A stretch of DNA of 64,000 bases from Halomonas sp. GD1P12 (GCF_025725645.1 NZ_CP107007.1:3224001-3288000), one strand, 5' to 3'; counted from the stretch's first letter, positions 1 to 10,137 are shown. Program-made: numbers and translations. The notes: generated by a model not told the origin, from the sequence alone.

Positions 1-1
1 G

Positions 2-475
2 CACTGCGCCCGCGCGGAGTCGCTCGCCGCCCGGCCGATGTTCGAGGAAGCCTTCAACGCCCGGCGCTGCGTCATTCCCGTCACCGGCTTCTACGTGTGG
101 CAGCCGCGTCACGGCGGTAAACAGCCTTATCTGGTCACCGCCACCGACCGCGCGCCGCTTTTGCTCGGCGCGCTGTGGTGTCGCTATCACACCACGCTCA
201 CGGCGTTTACCGACTCTACCGCGCTGATCACCGTGCCCGCCAACGTGTGTCTGTCGTCGCTGACCGACCGCCTGCCGCTGGTCATCGACGCCTCCCAGCT
301 GGAGACCTGGCTTGACCCCGAAAGCCCGCCGGAGAAGCTTCAGGCGATGATGACCCCGGCACCGCTGGAACTGCTGGGCGCGTTTCCGGTATCAAAGCAT
401 GTCAATAGTCCCGCCAATCAGTCGGCCGCCTGCGCCCATCCGCAGGGGCCCATGCTGCGGTGGAGCGCCCCTTAG
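2..475 (+). CDS. SOS response-associated peptidase (SRAP/YedK family), 5' end outside window
   Basis: C-terminal part of a SRAP (HMCES/YedK) protein, which crosslinks to abasic sites in single-stranded DNA through its N-terminal Cys2 and shields them. The open frame runs in from the window edge. The stretch before the first ATG (position 38) reads ARAESLAARPMFEEAF, matching the family's conserved NARAET...P.F..A segment, so the true start and catalytic Cys lie upstream. RRCVIPVTGFYVW matches the conserved RRCLIPADGFYEW block, although the usual catalytic Glu of this FYEW motif is Val here. LPLVI corresponds to the usual R.P.I motif, and the end carries V...VN. The frame closes 24 bp before the M16 protease. 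The Glu-to-Val change could weaken crosslink reversal; this is inference from the family motif. Confidence 0.85.
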   Translation, partial: HCARAESLAARPMFEEAFNARRCVIPVTGFYVWQPRHGGKQPYLVTATDRAPLLLGALWCRYHTTLTAFTDSTALITVPANVCLSSLTDRLPLVIDASQLETWLDPESPPEKLQAMMTPAPLELLGAFPVSKHVNSPANQSAACAHPQGPMLRWSAP

Positions 476-499
476 CCGTATCTCGACAACGGAGTTTCA

Positions 500-3349
500 A
501 TGTTACCAAGCGACCCTTTTTCTCGCGTCTCCCTGCGTGACGCCTTGACCGGCGCGCTGCTCGGCACGTGCCTGTACGCGCCGATGCTCTGGGCCGAACC
601 GCCCCAGGTCGCAAAGGCCTCTACGCCCATCACCAGCCCTTTCGATGCCCGCGACTACCGGGTACTGACCCTGGAAAACGGTCTGCAGGCGCTACTGGTG
701 AGCGACCCCGACGCCGACAAGGCCGCCGCATCGATGAACGTGCGCGTTGGCAGCGCCCAGGACCCGGAGGATCTTCTGGGCCTTGCCCACTTTCTCGAGC
801 ACATGCTGTTTCTGGGCACCGAGCCCTACCCGGAGCCGGACGCCTACCAGAGCTACATCGCCAACAACGCGGGCTCGCACAACGCCTTCACCGCGCAGCA
901 GGACACCAACTACTTCTTCGATGTCGACCCCGAGGCGCTGCCCGGCGCGCTCGACCGCTTCAGCGCGTTCTTTCTCTCGCCGCTGTTTAACGCCGACCAG
1001 CTCGAAAGCGAGCGCAACATCATCCACTCCGAGTACATGGCGCGCATTCGCGATGACGCCCGCCGCGAAAGCGACGTGCTCGACCAGGTGCTGAACCCGG
1101 ACAACGCCACCACCGGCTTCGCCGTGGGCAGCCGCGAAACCCTGGCCAGCCCCGCAGAAGGCGAAGCCTCACTGCGCGATCGCATCATCGAGTTCTACCA
1201 CCAGCACTACGATGCCAACGTCATGAATCTGGCCGTGGTCGCCCCGCAGCCGCTGGATACGCTGGAGGAATGGGTCGCCGAGCGCTTTGCCGACATCCCG
1301 GACCACGACCTCTCGGCGCCGACCATCGACGCGCCGCTCGTCCTGAGCGACGAGCTTCCGACGTATCTCGAGCGTCAGTCGCTCGAGGATCGCCGCCGGG
1401 TCAACTTCTACTTCCCAGTGCCGGACCCGGTCGACGAGTACCGCACCAAGCCGGCGCAGCTCATCGCGCATCTGCTCGGCGATGAAAGCGAAGGCAGTCT
1501 GCTCGCCGTACTGCGCGAAGCGGGCCTGGCGCTTGGCCTCTTTGCCGGGGTCGGGCGCGGCGACGGCGAGCACGCGCTGTTCACGGTCTCGATCAGCCTG
1601 ACCGAGGAGGGTACCGAGCGGCTGGAGGACGTGCAGGCCACACTCTTCGCCGCCATCGACGAGATTCGCCGCGAAGGCATCGACACCTGGCGTTATGACG
1701 AGCAGGCCGCCCTTGCCGAGCAGGCGTTTCGCTTCCAGCAGCACGGCGACCCGCAAAGCGAGGCGACCCGGCTTTCCATGAGCCTGTCGCGCTACCCGGT
1801 GGAGGACGTGCAGTACGCTGCCTACCGCATGGACGGCATGGATAGCGCGGCGCAGCAAACCTACCTGGAGGCGCTGACGCCAGAGAACATGATTCGCGTC
1901 TACTCGGATCAAAGCGTCGAGGGCGACACCGCCTCGCCCTGGTTCGATACCCGGTGGGCGCGCCTCGACGCGCCGGACACCACAGGCCAGGCGCTGTCCG
2001 GGCTTGCGCTTGCCCAGCCCAACCCGTTCATTGCCAGCGACCTGACGCTGGAGCCGGGCCAGGACGAGGCGCCTGGCGTGCTGATGCAGACGCCCTCCTT
2101 CACCGCCTGGCACATGCAGGACAGCCGCTTCAATACGCCAAGCGTGGAGTGGCGGATCAGCCTGCAGCACCCAAGCGCAAGCTACTCCGCCGAGGAAGCG
2201 GTGCTGACGCGGCTGCTGTCCGGCTGGCTCAACGACAGCCTCAGTAGCGCCCTGTACCCGGCCTGGCTCGCCGGGCACTCCTTCAGCGCCTACCCGCACG
2301 CGCGCGGCATGACGCTGGCGTTTTCCGGCTGGCGTGACGGCCAGGCGCCGTTCATCGAGCAGGCCATCGAGCAGCTCAAGACCGCCGAGATCACCGAGGA
2401 CAGCTTCGAGCGCGTGCGCAGCCAGCTTACGCGCGAGTGGCAAAATGCCCCCCAGGCATCGCTCTACGGACAGGCCAGCCGTTTGGTGGGCGAGGCGCTG
2501 TTGTCTCCGCAGTGGGGAAGTCGCACGCTGCTCGAGGCGAGCGAGCACCTCGACCGCCACCACCTGGAGGACTTCCGCCAACGCTTTTTGCGTGGGCTTT
2601 ACGTCGACGCCATGGCGGTGGGCAACCTGACAAAGGCGCAGGCCCGGGAAGAGGCCGAGACGCTTCGCAACGCGCTGACGCCGCGCCTGACCCGCGATGA
2701 GATCATTGAACTCACGCCGCTCTCGGTCGAGCAGGGAGATACGATACTGCGTCCGGATAGCGCTCGAGACGAGTCGCTGGCGCTTCGCTACGTGCAGGGG
2801 CGCGATCAAAACGAGCGCGAACAGGCAACGCTCAGAGTCATCGCTCAGTGGCTGGATACCGATTTCTACCAGGCGCTTCGCACCGAGCAGCAGCTTGGCT
2901 ATATCGTCAACGCCAGCTACTCACCGCTGCTCGAGGCGCCGGGGATCGCCTTTCTGGTGCAGTCGGCGGACGTCGACAGCGACGACATCGCCGCACGCAT
3001 CGAACGCTTTTTGGAAGAGGCCGCCGAGGCGCTGGAAACCCTCGATGACGAGGCGCTAGCACCTCACCGCCAGGCCGTGGCGCGCCGGCTAGAGCAGCGC
3101 GACACGAGCCTTTCCAGCATGGCCAGCCGCTACTGGCAGGCCACCGCCCTAGACCCGGTGCGCTTCGACCGCCAGGCGCAAATGGCCGAAGCGGTGCTCA
3201 AGGTCAGCGCTGATGATGTGCGCGACAGCTGGCCATCGCTGATGGCCCACGTGCTGGAGGTGCGTTTCGATCCGGGTGACACGCCAAGCGACGTGGCCGC
3301 CTACCGCGCCACGCTCGACCCCTTCCCCCAGGACGACGCGGCGCGCTAG
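500..3349 (+). CDS. ptrA: M16 family zinc metalloprotease (pitrilysin/insulinase-like)
   Basis: A 949-residue pitrilysin/insulinase-type protease, expected to degrade small peptides in the periplasm. The inverted zinc motif HFLEH is at residues 97-101, with the distal Glu ligand in HSEYM at 178, the spacing typical of M16. A hydrophobic stretch near residues 17-32 ending in WAEPP looks like a signal peptide. The length fits the two-half M16A/III architecture, with an inactive second half (TEQQLGYIV near residue 797 is the conserved substrate-binding segment). The start is supported by a GGAG ribosome site about 8 bases upstream. It converges on sbcB with only 16 bp between stops. The gene symbol is by analogy with E. 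coli ptrA; a related M16 paralogue is possible. Confidence 0.85.
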   Translation: MLPSDPFSRVSLRDALTGALLGTCLYAPMLWAEPPQVAKASTPITSPFDARDYRVLTLENGLQALLVSDPDADKAAASMNVRVGSAQDPEDLLGLAHFLEHMLFLGTEPYPEPDAYQSYIANNAGSHNAFTAQQDTNYFFDVDPEALPGALDRFSAFFLSPLFNADQLESERNIIHSEYMARIRDDARRESDVLDQVLNPDNATTGFAVGSRETLASPAEGEASLRDRIIEFYHQHYDANVMNLAVVAPQPLDTLEEWVAERFADIPDHDLSAPTIDAPLVLSDELPTYLERQSLEDRRRVNFYFPVPDPVDEYRTKPAQLIAHLLGDESEGSLLAVLREAGLALGLFAGVGRGDGEHALFTVSISLTEEGTERLEDVQATLFAAIDEIRREGIDTWRYDEQAALAEQAFRFQQHGDPQSEATRLSMSLSRYPVEDVQYAAYRMDGMDSAAQQTYLEALTPENMIRVYSDQSVEGDTASPWFDTRWARLDAPDTTGQALSGLALAQPNPFIASDLTLEPGQDEAPGVLMQTPSFTAWHMQDSRFNTPSVEWRISLQHPSASYSAEEAVLTRLLSGWLNDSLSSALYPAWLAGHSFSAYPHARGMTLAFSGWRDGQAPFIEQAIEQLKTAEITEDSFERVRSQLTREWQNAPQASLYGQASRLVGEALLSPQWGSRTLLEASEHLDRHHLEDFRQRFLRGLYVDAMAVGNLTKAQAREEAETLRNALTPRLTRDEIIELTPLSVEQGDTILRPDSARDESLALRYVQGRDQNEREQATLRVIAQWLDTDFYQALRTEQQLGYIVNASYSPLLEAPGIAFLVQSADVDSDDIAARIERFLEEAAEALETLDDEALAPHRQAVARRLEQRDTSLSSMASRYWQATALDPVRFDRQAQMAEAVLKVSADDVRDSWPSLMAHVLEVRFDPGDTPSDVAAYRATLDPFPQDDAAR

Positions 3350-3365
3350 TGTGAGCCGCGCCCGC

Positions 3366-4862
3366 TCAGGCGTCGAACGCCTGGGCGGGCAGCATCGCCT
3401 CGACGAACATCACCACCTCTTCGAGAATCTGGCGCTGGTAGTCGGTCAGGCTCTGCTGGTTGTAGCGCTCGATCTCCCGAGCGAAGGCCTTGAGCGTAAA
3501 GCCGGACACCGCCGGGTCGTTCAACCGTGCCCAGCGAAACGCCTCCCACTGCTCGCGCTCCTCGCCTTCCAGGGTGTCCGGGTAGTTGCGCGCGCGAAAG
3601 CGAAACAGCATCTCCTCGAGCCGCGGATCCTGAAAGGCAAAGCGCGCCCCGACCAGATCCCAGGCCGGCGTCTCGCGCACCCGCTCCATCTGCTGGCGAT
3701 CCGCCCCCGAGAAGAAGCTGCCCGAGTAGAGCATCAAATCCGGGTCCTGGGGCCCGTCCTCGAAGCCGGCACTGAACACGCTGGCGACCTTTTCGGCAAT
3801 CACCGTGCCCTGATCGCGAAGCGTCTTCCAGTGGGCGCGACACTGGTCGACATCGATCCCTAAGCGCGCCTGGATATCGCCGTACTCGCCCTTTTTCGGC
3901 CCCTCGACGTCCTTGAGCGCGGTGGCGGGAAACACCACCGGACAGCGGTTGATGTGGATCACCTTGAGCGGAATGCGCGACTCCCCTTCCGCCAGATCCT
4001 GATGGCTGACGAACACCCGCTCACGAATCTGCTCGACGCTTAATGAAGTAAGCGCACTCGGATCAGCGCTCAAATCAAACGCGATCACGCCGTTGGGGTT
4101 GGTGGGGTGCTCGGCCAGCGGCATCACCAGCGCGCTACAGGCGCGGCTGGCCGGGTAGCGCCTGGAAATGTGCAGCACCGGTTTGGCGCTGGCGACATCC
4201 AGCTGGGCGGCCACGGCGCGCTTGCCGCGAAGACCGAGCAGGTAGTCGAACAGTCTGGGGTTCTGGGCTTTGAGAAGCCGCGCCAGACTGATCGTGGCGC
4301 GCACGTCCGCCAGCGCATCGTGGGCGCCGGCGTGCTCGATGCCGTTGGCCGCGGTCAAATCCTCGAGCCTGAAGCTTGGCGCGCCGTCGTCGCGTTTGGG
4401 CCAGGTGATGCCAGAGGGGCGCAGCGCGTAGAAGGCGCGCACCACGTCGATCAAATCCCAGCGGGAATTGCCGTTTTGCCACTCGCGGGCGTAGGGGTCG
4501 AGAAAGTTACGGTAGAACAGATGACGCGAGACTTCGTCGTCGAAGCGCAGGCTGTTGTAGCCCACCACGCAGGTGCCGGGTTCGCTCATCAGCGCCTGGA
4601 TGCGCCCGGCGAACTCGGCCTCGGGCAGGCCGTGACGCCGGGCCTTTTGCGGGGTGATACCGGTGATCAAACAGGCCGCCGGGTGCGGCAGCGCATCGTC
4701 ACCGGGTTTGCAGTAGATCTCGACCGGCTCACCGATTTCGTTGAAGTCGGCGTCGGTTCTGATCGCGGCGAACTGCGCCGGTCGGTCGCGGCGCGGGTCG
4801 GCGCCGAAGGTTTCGTAATCGTGCCAAAGAAAACTGGCAGGGGCGGCGTTGGCTGGCGCCAT
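3366..4862 (-). CDS. sbcB: Exodeoxyribonuclease I
   Basis: A 498-residue 3'-5' single-strand DNA exonuclease acting in mismatch repair and recombination. The N-terminus carries the DEDDh ExoI motif (HDYETFG, with D15 and E17). The second acidic motif lies in YNSLRFDDE, and the last is HDALADV (H and D). The C-terminal half contains the ExoI-specific SH3-like and helical extension (QRLPELLFRFRARN-like region and a PxxxxFTLKAFA segment near the end). The length is close to E. coli SbcB (about 475). The gene converges on the M16 protease and is separated from minE by about 160 bp of pyrimidine-rich repeats. Confidence 0.92.
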   Translation of the reverse strand: MAPANAAPASFLWHDYETFGADPRRDRPAQFAAIRTDADFNEIGEPVEIYCKPGDDALPHPAACLITGITPQKARRHGLPEAEFAGRIQALMSEPGTCVVGYNSLRFDDEVSRHLFYRNFLDPYAREWQNGNSRWDLIDVVRAFYALRPSGITWPKRDDGAPSFRLEDLTAANGIEHAGAHDALADVRATISLARLLKAQNPRLFDYLLGLRGKRAVAAQLDVASAKPVLHISRRYPASRACSALVMPLAEHPTNPNGVIAFDLSADPSALTSLSVEQIRERVFVSHQDLAEGESRIPLKVIHINRCPVVFPATALKDVEGPKKGEYGDIQARLGIDVDQCRAHWKTLRDQGTVIAEKVASVFSAGFEDGPQDPDLMLYSGSFFSGADRQQMERVRETPAWDLVGARFAFQDPRLEEMLFRFRARNYPDTLEGEEREQWEAFRWARLNDPAVSGFTLKAFAREIERYNQQSLTDYQRQILEEVVMFVEAMLPAQAFDA

Positions 4863-4950
4863 GTGCGGATACTCCCGTGGACGTATCCCGCCACCCTACA
4901 ACAACGGCGGTGAACACAAAAGTTCCGCCGTTCTCCCGGCTTACGCCCGC

Positions 4951-5020
4951 CCGTTACTCACGACTTACCCTCAACCGCTCACGCCTTGCCCTTCACCGCT
5001 CACCGCTCACGACCAACCAC
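4951..5020. repeat. Low-complexity CCGCTCAC-like repeats between sbcB and minE
   Basis: A short pyrimidine-rich stretch in which variants of CCGCTCAC and ACTCACGA recur several times, including a tandem pair near 4996-5010. It ends exactly at the minE stop codon. No gene or clear terminator is visible in it. It may be a decayed short tandem repeat or part of the minE mRNA 3' end. Confidence 0.45.
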
Positions 5021-5275
5021 TCACGAGTCGCGCGGCAAGGTCACGTTGAGTTCGAGCACCGAGCAGTTGTCTTCGCTATCGAGCGATACCTGGATGGCAT
5101 CGTCGGCGACGTGGACATAGCGGCGCACCACTTCCAAAAGCTCGCGCTCGAGCATCGGCATGTAGTCGGGCTGACCGCGCTGGCTGCGCTGGTGAGCCAC
5201 GATGATTTGCAAACGCTCCTTGGCCACCGAGGCGGACTTCTTGCGCTCGCGCTTCAGGAATTCGAGCAGTTTCAT
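5021..5275 (-). CDS. minE: Cell division topological specificity factor MinE
   Basis: An 84-residue MinE. It stimulates the MinD ATPase and drives pole-to-pole oscillation of the Min system, placing the FtsZ ring at mid-cell. The N-terminus MKLLEFLKR is the membrane- and MinD-contacting helix, and the [12 protein letters not shown] segment is the conserved anti-MinCD helix. The C-terminal half is the dimerisation domain. The ATG overlaps the minD stop as ATGA, and the GGAGG ribosome site lies inside the last codons of minD, so the two genes are translationally coupled. It is the last gene of minCDE. Confidence 0.95.
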   Translation of the reverse strand: MKLLEFLKRERKKSASVAKERLQIIVAHQRSQRGQPDYMPMLERELLEVVRRYVHVADDAIQVSLDSEDNCSVLELNVTLPRDS

Positions 5276-6090
5276 CGCCGACCTCCTCCAAACATGCGGC
5301 CCAGAAGACTCCTGCGTTGTACTTCGTGAAAGCGCAGCGGCACATCTTCACCAAGCAGGCGCGACACGGTGTCGGCGTAGGCTTGACCTGCATCGCTGGC
5401 GCCGTCATGGGTGACCGGCACGCCCTGGTTGGAGGCGCGCAGCACCGCCTCGGACTCCGGAATCAGCCCCAGCAGATTGATGGCGAGAATCTCGCGAATA
5501 TCTTCCAGGGTGAGCATATCGCCGGAGGTGACGCGCGACGGGTTATAGCGGGTAATCAAAAGGTGCTCGCGCACCGGGTCCTGGCTTTGCTCGGCGCGGC
5601 GAGTCTTGGAGCCCAAAAGCCCGAGGATGCGGTCGGAGTCGCGCACCGAGGAGACTTCCGGGTTGGTCACCACCACCGCCTCGTCGGCGAAGTACATGGC
5701 GAGCTGCGCGCCGCGCTCGATGCCGGCGGGCGAGTCGCAGATCACGAAGTCGAAATCGCCGCGCAGCTGCTCGAGTATCTCTTCCACGCCTTCCTGAGTC
5801 AGCGCGTCCTTGTCGCGGGTTTGAGACGCCGGCAGGATGAACAGATTCTCCACGCGCTTGTCGCGAATCAGCGCCTGGTTGAGCGCCGCCTCGCCCTGAA
5901 TGACGTTGACCAGGTCGTACACCACGCGCCGCTCGCAGCCCATGATCAAATCCAGGTTACGCAGACCCACGTCGAAATCGATGACGACGGTCTTTTTGCC
6001 GCGCAGCGCAAGCCCGGTGGCGATGGCCGCCGCGCTGGTGGTTTTACCGACCCCCCCTTTACCTGAGGTCACTACGATAATTTTGGCCAA
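5272..6090 (-). CDS. minD: Septum site-determining ATPase MinD (TTG start)
   Basis: A 272-residue membrane-associated ATPase that recruits MinC and oscillates with MinE. The deviant Walker [11 protein letters not shown] is at residues 9-18, with [10 protein letters not shown] and the switch region [10 protein letters not shown] following. The last ten residues ([11 protein letters not shown] region) form the amphipathic membrane-targeting helix. The start codon is TTG: the conserved N-terminus AKIIVVTSG follows directly, an AGGAT ribosome site sits 8 bases upstream, and no ATG lies nearby. About 160 bp separate it from minC, more than in many minCD operons, so a secondary promoter is possible there. 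Confidence 0.95.
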   Translation of the reverse strand: MAKIIVVTSGKGGVGKTTSAAAIATGLALRGKKTVVIDFDVGLRNLDLIMGCERRVVYDLVNVIQGEAALNQALIRDKRVENLFILPASQTRDKDALTQEGVEEILEQLRGDFDFVICDSPAGIERGAQLAMYFADEAVVVTNPEVSSVRDSDRILGLLGSKTRRAEQSQDPVREHLLITRYNPSRVTSGDMLTLEDIREILAINLLGLIPESEAVLRASNQGVPVTHDGASDAGQAYADTVSRLLGEDVPLRFHEVQRRSLLGRMFGGGRR

Positions 6091-6249
6091 GAGTTATATC
6101 CTTTAAGAGGTCGTTGAATCGCGCGGCGCCTCTTCTTATCGTCATCGCGCGCAACGCACATATCGGTGTCAATCCGGTGACGTCGCCTGTATCGCTACTC
6201 TATCGAAAAGCGCCCGCCACGTCGCTACGTCAATCGTACCAGCCACACC

Positions 6250-7008
6250 CTAGGCCAGACGTTTGATCTCGAGCTGTTCTTCACTGAAGTGCACCTGCGC
6301 GGCCAGCCCCAAAAGCTTCGGGTCGATGTCCTCGAGGCGCTTGTAGTTGCCGGCCACGGATAGAAGCTCCGCTTCGAGCTCGCGACAATAAATGCCGGCG
6401 TGGGTATTGCCGTGAATGCCCGCCAGCGCCCGCCCTCGTAGCGCGCCATAAACATGAATGCTGCCCGCCGCGAGCACCTCGGCGCCGGCGTTGACCGCGC
6501 CGATCACGACCAGATCGCCTTCGGCGGCGCTAACCTGCTGGCCCGAGCGCACGGTGCCGCGAAAAAGCCGCGTGGCAACCGCGACCGGCTCGTGCGGGGT
6601 TTCGCGCTCGACCTCGGCCGAAGCCGTCTCATGAGATCCTGCATCGGTGCGCTCGACGCTTTCAAGTGCCCGCGAGCGCCCCTCTTCGACCGGCGCAAAC
6701 CAGCCAAGCCCCAGCGCCCAGGCCGACTGGCGCACCGGCTCAGGGCCGCCGCGCACCGCGACCGGCAAAAGCTTGTGATCGCGACACACCGCGCAGATAC
6801 GCTCCAGCGCCAGGTGCGGCTCATCGAGTTTTTCCACGCCCAGCACAACCGGTGTATGCTGGAAGAAGGCGGGAGATTGGGAGAGTTTGCCGGCCAGTTG
6901 ACGCCTGATCTGCTCGGGGTCGGCGCTGCTCAACTCCATGACGGTCATGGGCAGCATGCCGCCTTTAAAGGTAAAGGCGTTGTCGGCACTATCGGCGTTG
7001 AGGCTCAT
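6250..7008 (-). CDS. minC: Septum site-determining protein MinC
   Basis: A 252-residue inhibitor of FtsZ assembly. The N-terminal domain (about residues 1-110) is the FtsZ-binding part. The C-terminal beta-helix domain shows the GGxxVxAxGxIHVYGxLRGRAxAG repeat that binds MinD, and the protein ends LEIKRL as usual. I chose the ATG at 7008 (MSLNAD) because a GGAG ribosome site lies 7 bases upstream; an in-frame start 18 bases earlier is possible. It is the first gene of minCDE and is divergent from the DUF349 gene, with about 190 bp between them holding both promoters. Confidence 0.93.
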   Translation of the reverse strand: MSLNADSADNAFTFKGGMLPMTVMELSSADPEQIRRQLAGKLSQSPAFFQHTPVVLGVEKLDEPHLALERICAVCRDHKLLPVAVRGGPEPVRQSAWALGLGWFAPVEEGRSRALESVERTDAGSHETASAEVERETPHEPVAVATRLFRGTVRSGQQVSAAEGDLVVIGAVNAGAEVLAAGSIHVYGALRGRALAGIHGNTHAGIYCRELEAELLSVAGNYKRLEDIDPKLLGLAAQVHFSEEQLEIKRLA

Positions 7009-7200
7009 GGCCGAACTCCATGTCATGTTCAGGTAAGATAAACTTAGCGCTGGTACGCGCTGGAATGCGACGGCTCGCCCACCTCTTGCGGCCAGCGCAC
7101 ATTGCCACTGGCAAAGCTAAGCGACAGCGACGGTGACTGCAACTACCAAAGCACCGATGGCTGATTTTTTTCACGCGATGCACCTCTTGCAGGAAGATTC

Positions 7201-10011
7201 ATGCACGGACTGTTAAGACGCTTGTTCGCGCCTCGGTGGCAGCACCCCAACGCCGAGATTCGCCGCCAGGCTCTCGAAACGCTGGACCCGCAGCAGCCCG
7301 ATCAGCGCGACGCGCTGAAAACGCTGGTCGACGACCCGGACCCCACCGTTGAGCTGGCCGCCCTGTTGGCGCTGGGGGACCTCGACACGCTGACCAGCCG
7401 GCTCCCCGAGCGCCAGCACGTTCCCGGCTGGCGCGAGGCCGTGATCGAGCGCCTGACCGGCCGGGAAGGCCAGACCGACCTTTATACGCGCAGCCGGCTG
7501 GTCGACTCACTTTCAAACACGGCACTGCTCAACGAGATTGCGCTGCGTGGCGACAACCTCGATCTTCGCCTGACCGCTTTGGAGCGGCTCGTTGATGACG
7601 AGGATCTGATCTATCAGGCCTGCAACAACGGTGTGGCGAGCGTGCGCAAGCGCGCCGCCGAGCGCCTCGACAGCGAAGCGAGTTTGAAGACGCTGTTGAA
7701 ACAGGCGCGCCGCGATCGCAACGTCATGCGCCTGGCGCGCGAAAAGCTCTCACGGCTTCGTCACGACAACGAGTGGTTCGATCAGCAAATGACGCGCCGC
7801 GAAGAGCTGCTGGAAAAACTCGAGCAGCACGCCCGCGCGCCTTGGGAGCCGCTTTACGGCGGCCGCCTTCGTCATCTGGAGCGCGAGTGGCGAAAGCTCG
7901 ACCATCCGCCCGGCCCCCGCGAAGAGGAGCGCTTTCATCAGGCGCTGCTCGGCGCACGCAAGACCCTGAACGACCACGAAACCCAGGAACAGGCGCGCCA
8001 GGAGCGCCAGGTGCACCGCGAAGAGATCGAAACGACCCGCGAGCAGCTGCTCGCCGGGCTCGAGGAGACCTTGAGCGGGCTCGTTCACGCCGAGGCCGTC
8101 ACCCTTCAGGACATCGACAGCCTGCGCGCCCAGCGCCAGCTCTTGGGCCAGCGCTGGCAGGCGCTGTCGGATCTTCACGCACCGCCGGAGACGACCCAGG
8201 CGCGCTACACCCAGGCGCTTGCCGCGTATGAGCGCGTCACAGAAGCCTGGCAGCGCTGGCAGACGCACCAGGCCGATGTCGAGCGAGGACTGGCCGACCA
8301 CGACCCCGCGACACTCGAGGATCGAGTCAAACGCGTTGCCTGGCCCAAGGACCTTTCCAAGCCAGCGCTTTTACAGCGCGCCCAGGCACTTCTGGCGCTG
8401 GAGCAGCCAGCCGGCGAGCAAACACAAAAAGCGCCTTCACTCGAGGCGCTGACCGCCGAGCTCGACAGTTTCGAGCACATGCTCGAGCGCGGCGCGTTCA
8501 AAAGCGCCAGCCGGCTCCACCAGCGCCTCAAACCCGCGATCGACGCGCTGGACAGCGCCAAGGCCAAACCGCTCAAGGCGCGCCTGAAACAGCTCGGCGC
8601 GCAGCTGGCGGAGCTTAGAGACTGGCGCGGCTTCGTTGCCGGGCCCAAGCGCGAGCAGCTCACCTTGAGCATCGAGGCGTTGGCCGAGGCGCCGGCGATG
8701 GCGGATGCGGCGCTGGACCGCCGCCATCGCCAGCTGGTCAAGGAGTGGAAGGAGCTTGGCGACGCCGCGGCCAGCCGGGCGCTGTCGACGCGCTTTCGCG
8801 CCGCTTCCGAGCGCATTCACGAACGCCTGGCGCCCTGGCGGGAAACCCTCGAGCAGACGCGTCAGGCCAATCTTCGCCACCGCGAAGCGCTTTGCGAGCA
8901 GCTCGAAACCCTGTGCGAGCAACCCGCCGACAACGCCGACCCGGACGCGCTGCGCGACATTCGCGATCGCGCCCGGCATCAGTGGCGCGAATACACGCCC
9001 ATCCCGCGGGAAGCCTCGGAAACGGTCGGCCGGCGCTTTGGCAAGGTGCGCCATCGGCTGCAGGCGCTGATCGACCAGCGCGCCGAGCAGATCGCCGCGC
9101 AAAAGCGCGCGCTGATCGACGAGGTGAATGCGCTTTTGCACGCCACCGAGCGCCCCATTCACGAGCGTACCACCCGCACCAAGGCGCTTCAGCAGCAATG
9201 GCGCACCCTGGGCCGGGCCCCAAAGGGCGAGGAGCAAACGCTTTGGAAGCACTTTCGCGGGGCCTGCGATCAACTGTTTGCCCAGCGCGACGCGCACAAG
9301 AGCGAACAGTCGGCGCGCGCGCAGCAAAAGCTCGACGCCATGCAGGCCCTGATCGACGAAATGGACGCCTGGCAGCCGGAAAGCGTCCGCGAGGCCCAGG
9401 CACTCGAGACGTTCATTGCGCGCGCCCAGCAGCTCGAACCGCTGCCGCGCAACCGGCGAAGCGAAGGCATGCAGCGCCGCCTGAGCGGTATTCTTCGCGC
9501 CCGACGCGAGCGGTTGAGCCGCCTGGAAGTGGCCGATACCGTCGCGCAGTGGCACGCGCTCATGCCGCTGACCCGGGCGCACCTGAGCGCGGATCAGCGC
9601 GCGTTTGAAGCGCAGCAAAACGACGCCGTCGAGGCGGCGCAGGTGCTCGCGACCCCGCCGACCGGAGCGTTTTTGGACGCGCACCAGCGCCGCAACGCCG
9701 CTCGATGCGCGGCGATCAGCGCCCCGGAGCAGAGCCGTCGAACCGTCGAAGAGGGCGTGGCACGGCTTCGCGTACATCTCTCGCTTTTGGCGCTGGGCAG
9801 CGTCAAGCCCGAAGACGAGCCGCTTCGTCTGGCCATTCAAGTTGAGCGCTTGAACGACGGCTTGGGCGGCGAGCGCAGCCAGGCCGAAGAGACCCGCAGC
9901 GTACTGGCAGCCCTCATGGCGCTGGGGCCGATGCCCGGCGATGTGTGGGAGCGGGAGGTGGGTGAGCTCGACGCGCTGCTGAGCCGGCTTGCGCGCCCGC
10001 CCCACGCTTGA
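7201..10011 (+). CDS. DUF349 domain-containing coiled-coil protein
   Basis: A 936-residue, very Arg-, Gln-, Glu- and Leu-rich helical protein. Repeated W-x5-P segments (such as QWREYTPIPREA, QWRTLGRAPKGEEQTLWKHFRGACDQ) are typical of DUF349 repeats. HEAT-like helices are suggested at about residues 20-110, before a long coiled coil. The function is not established; related proteins in gammaproteobacteria are large cytosolic DUF349 proteins. AGGAAG lies upstream of the ATG. It is followed by a strong hairpin terminator shared with the convergent phaB. No membrane segments are seen. Confidence 0.8.
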   Translation: MHGLLRRLFAPRWQHPNAEIRRQALETLDPQQPDQRDALKTLVDDPDPTVELAALLALGDLDTLTSRLPERQHVPGWREAVIERLTGREGQTDLYTRSRLVDSLSNTALLNEIALRGDNLDLRLTALERLVDDEDLIYQACNNGVASVRKRAAERLDSEASLKTLLKQARRDRNVMRLAREKLSRLRHDNEWFDQQMTRREELLEKLEQHARAPWEPLYGGRLRHLEREWRKLDHPPGPREEERFHQALLGARKTLNDHETQEQARQERQVHREEIETTREQLLAGLEETLSGLVHAEAVTLQDIDSLRAQRQLLGQRWQALSDLHAPPETTQARYTQALAAYERVTEAWQRWQTHQADVERGLADHDPATLEDRVKRVAWPKDLSKPALLQRAQALLALEQPAGEQTQKAPSLEALTAELDSFEHMLERGAFKSASRLHQRLKPAIDALDSAKAKPLKARLKQLGAQLAELRDWRGFVAGPKREQLTLSIEALAEAPAMADAALDRRHRQLVKEWKELGDAAASRALSTRFRAASERIHERLAPWRETLEQTRQANLRHREALCEQLETLCEQPADNADPDALRDIRDRARHQWREYTPIPREASETVGRRFGKVRHRLQALIDQRAEQIAAQKRALIDEVNALLHATERPIHERTTRTKALQQQWRTLGRAPKGEEQTLWKHFRGACDQLFAQRDAHKSEQSARAQQKLDAMQALIDEMDAWQPESVREAQALETFIARAQQLEPLPRNRRSEGMQRRLSGILRARRERLSRLEVADTVAQWHALMPLTRAHLSADQRAFEAQQNDAVEAAQVLATPPTGAFLDAHQRRNAARCAAISAPEQSRRTVEEGVARLRVHLSLLALGSVKPEDEPLRLAIQVERLNDGLGGERSQAEETRSVLAALMALGPMPGDVWEREVGELDALLSRLARPPHA

Positions 10012-10064
10012 GGCGTCAGGAGAGCAGCGCGACAGATGCGTTGCACACGGGAAAGGGAAAACTC

Positions 10065-10092
10065 AAAAGGAGGCTTGTGGCCTCCTTTTTTT
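10065..10092. terminator. Bidirectional intrinsic terminator between DUF349 gene and phaB
   Basis: The inverted repeat AAAAGGAGGC / GCCTCCTTTT with a 5-base loop is followed by a run of T on the plus strand and has a run of A before it, so it can serve both convergent genes. Confidence 0.85.
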
Positions 10093-10137
10093 ACGCCGTA
10101 TTCAAGCGGCTGAGTGTCAGCGGTAGGCCAGGGCGTA

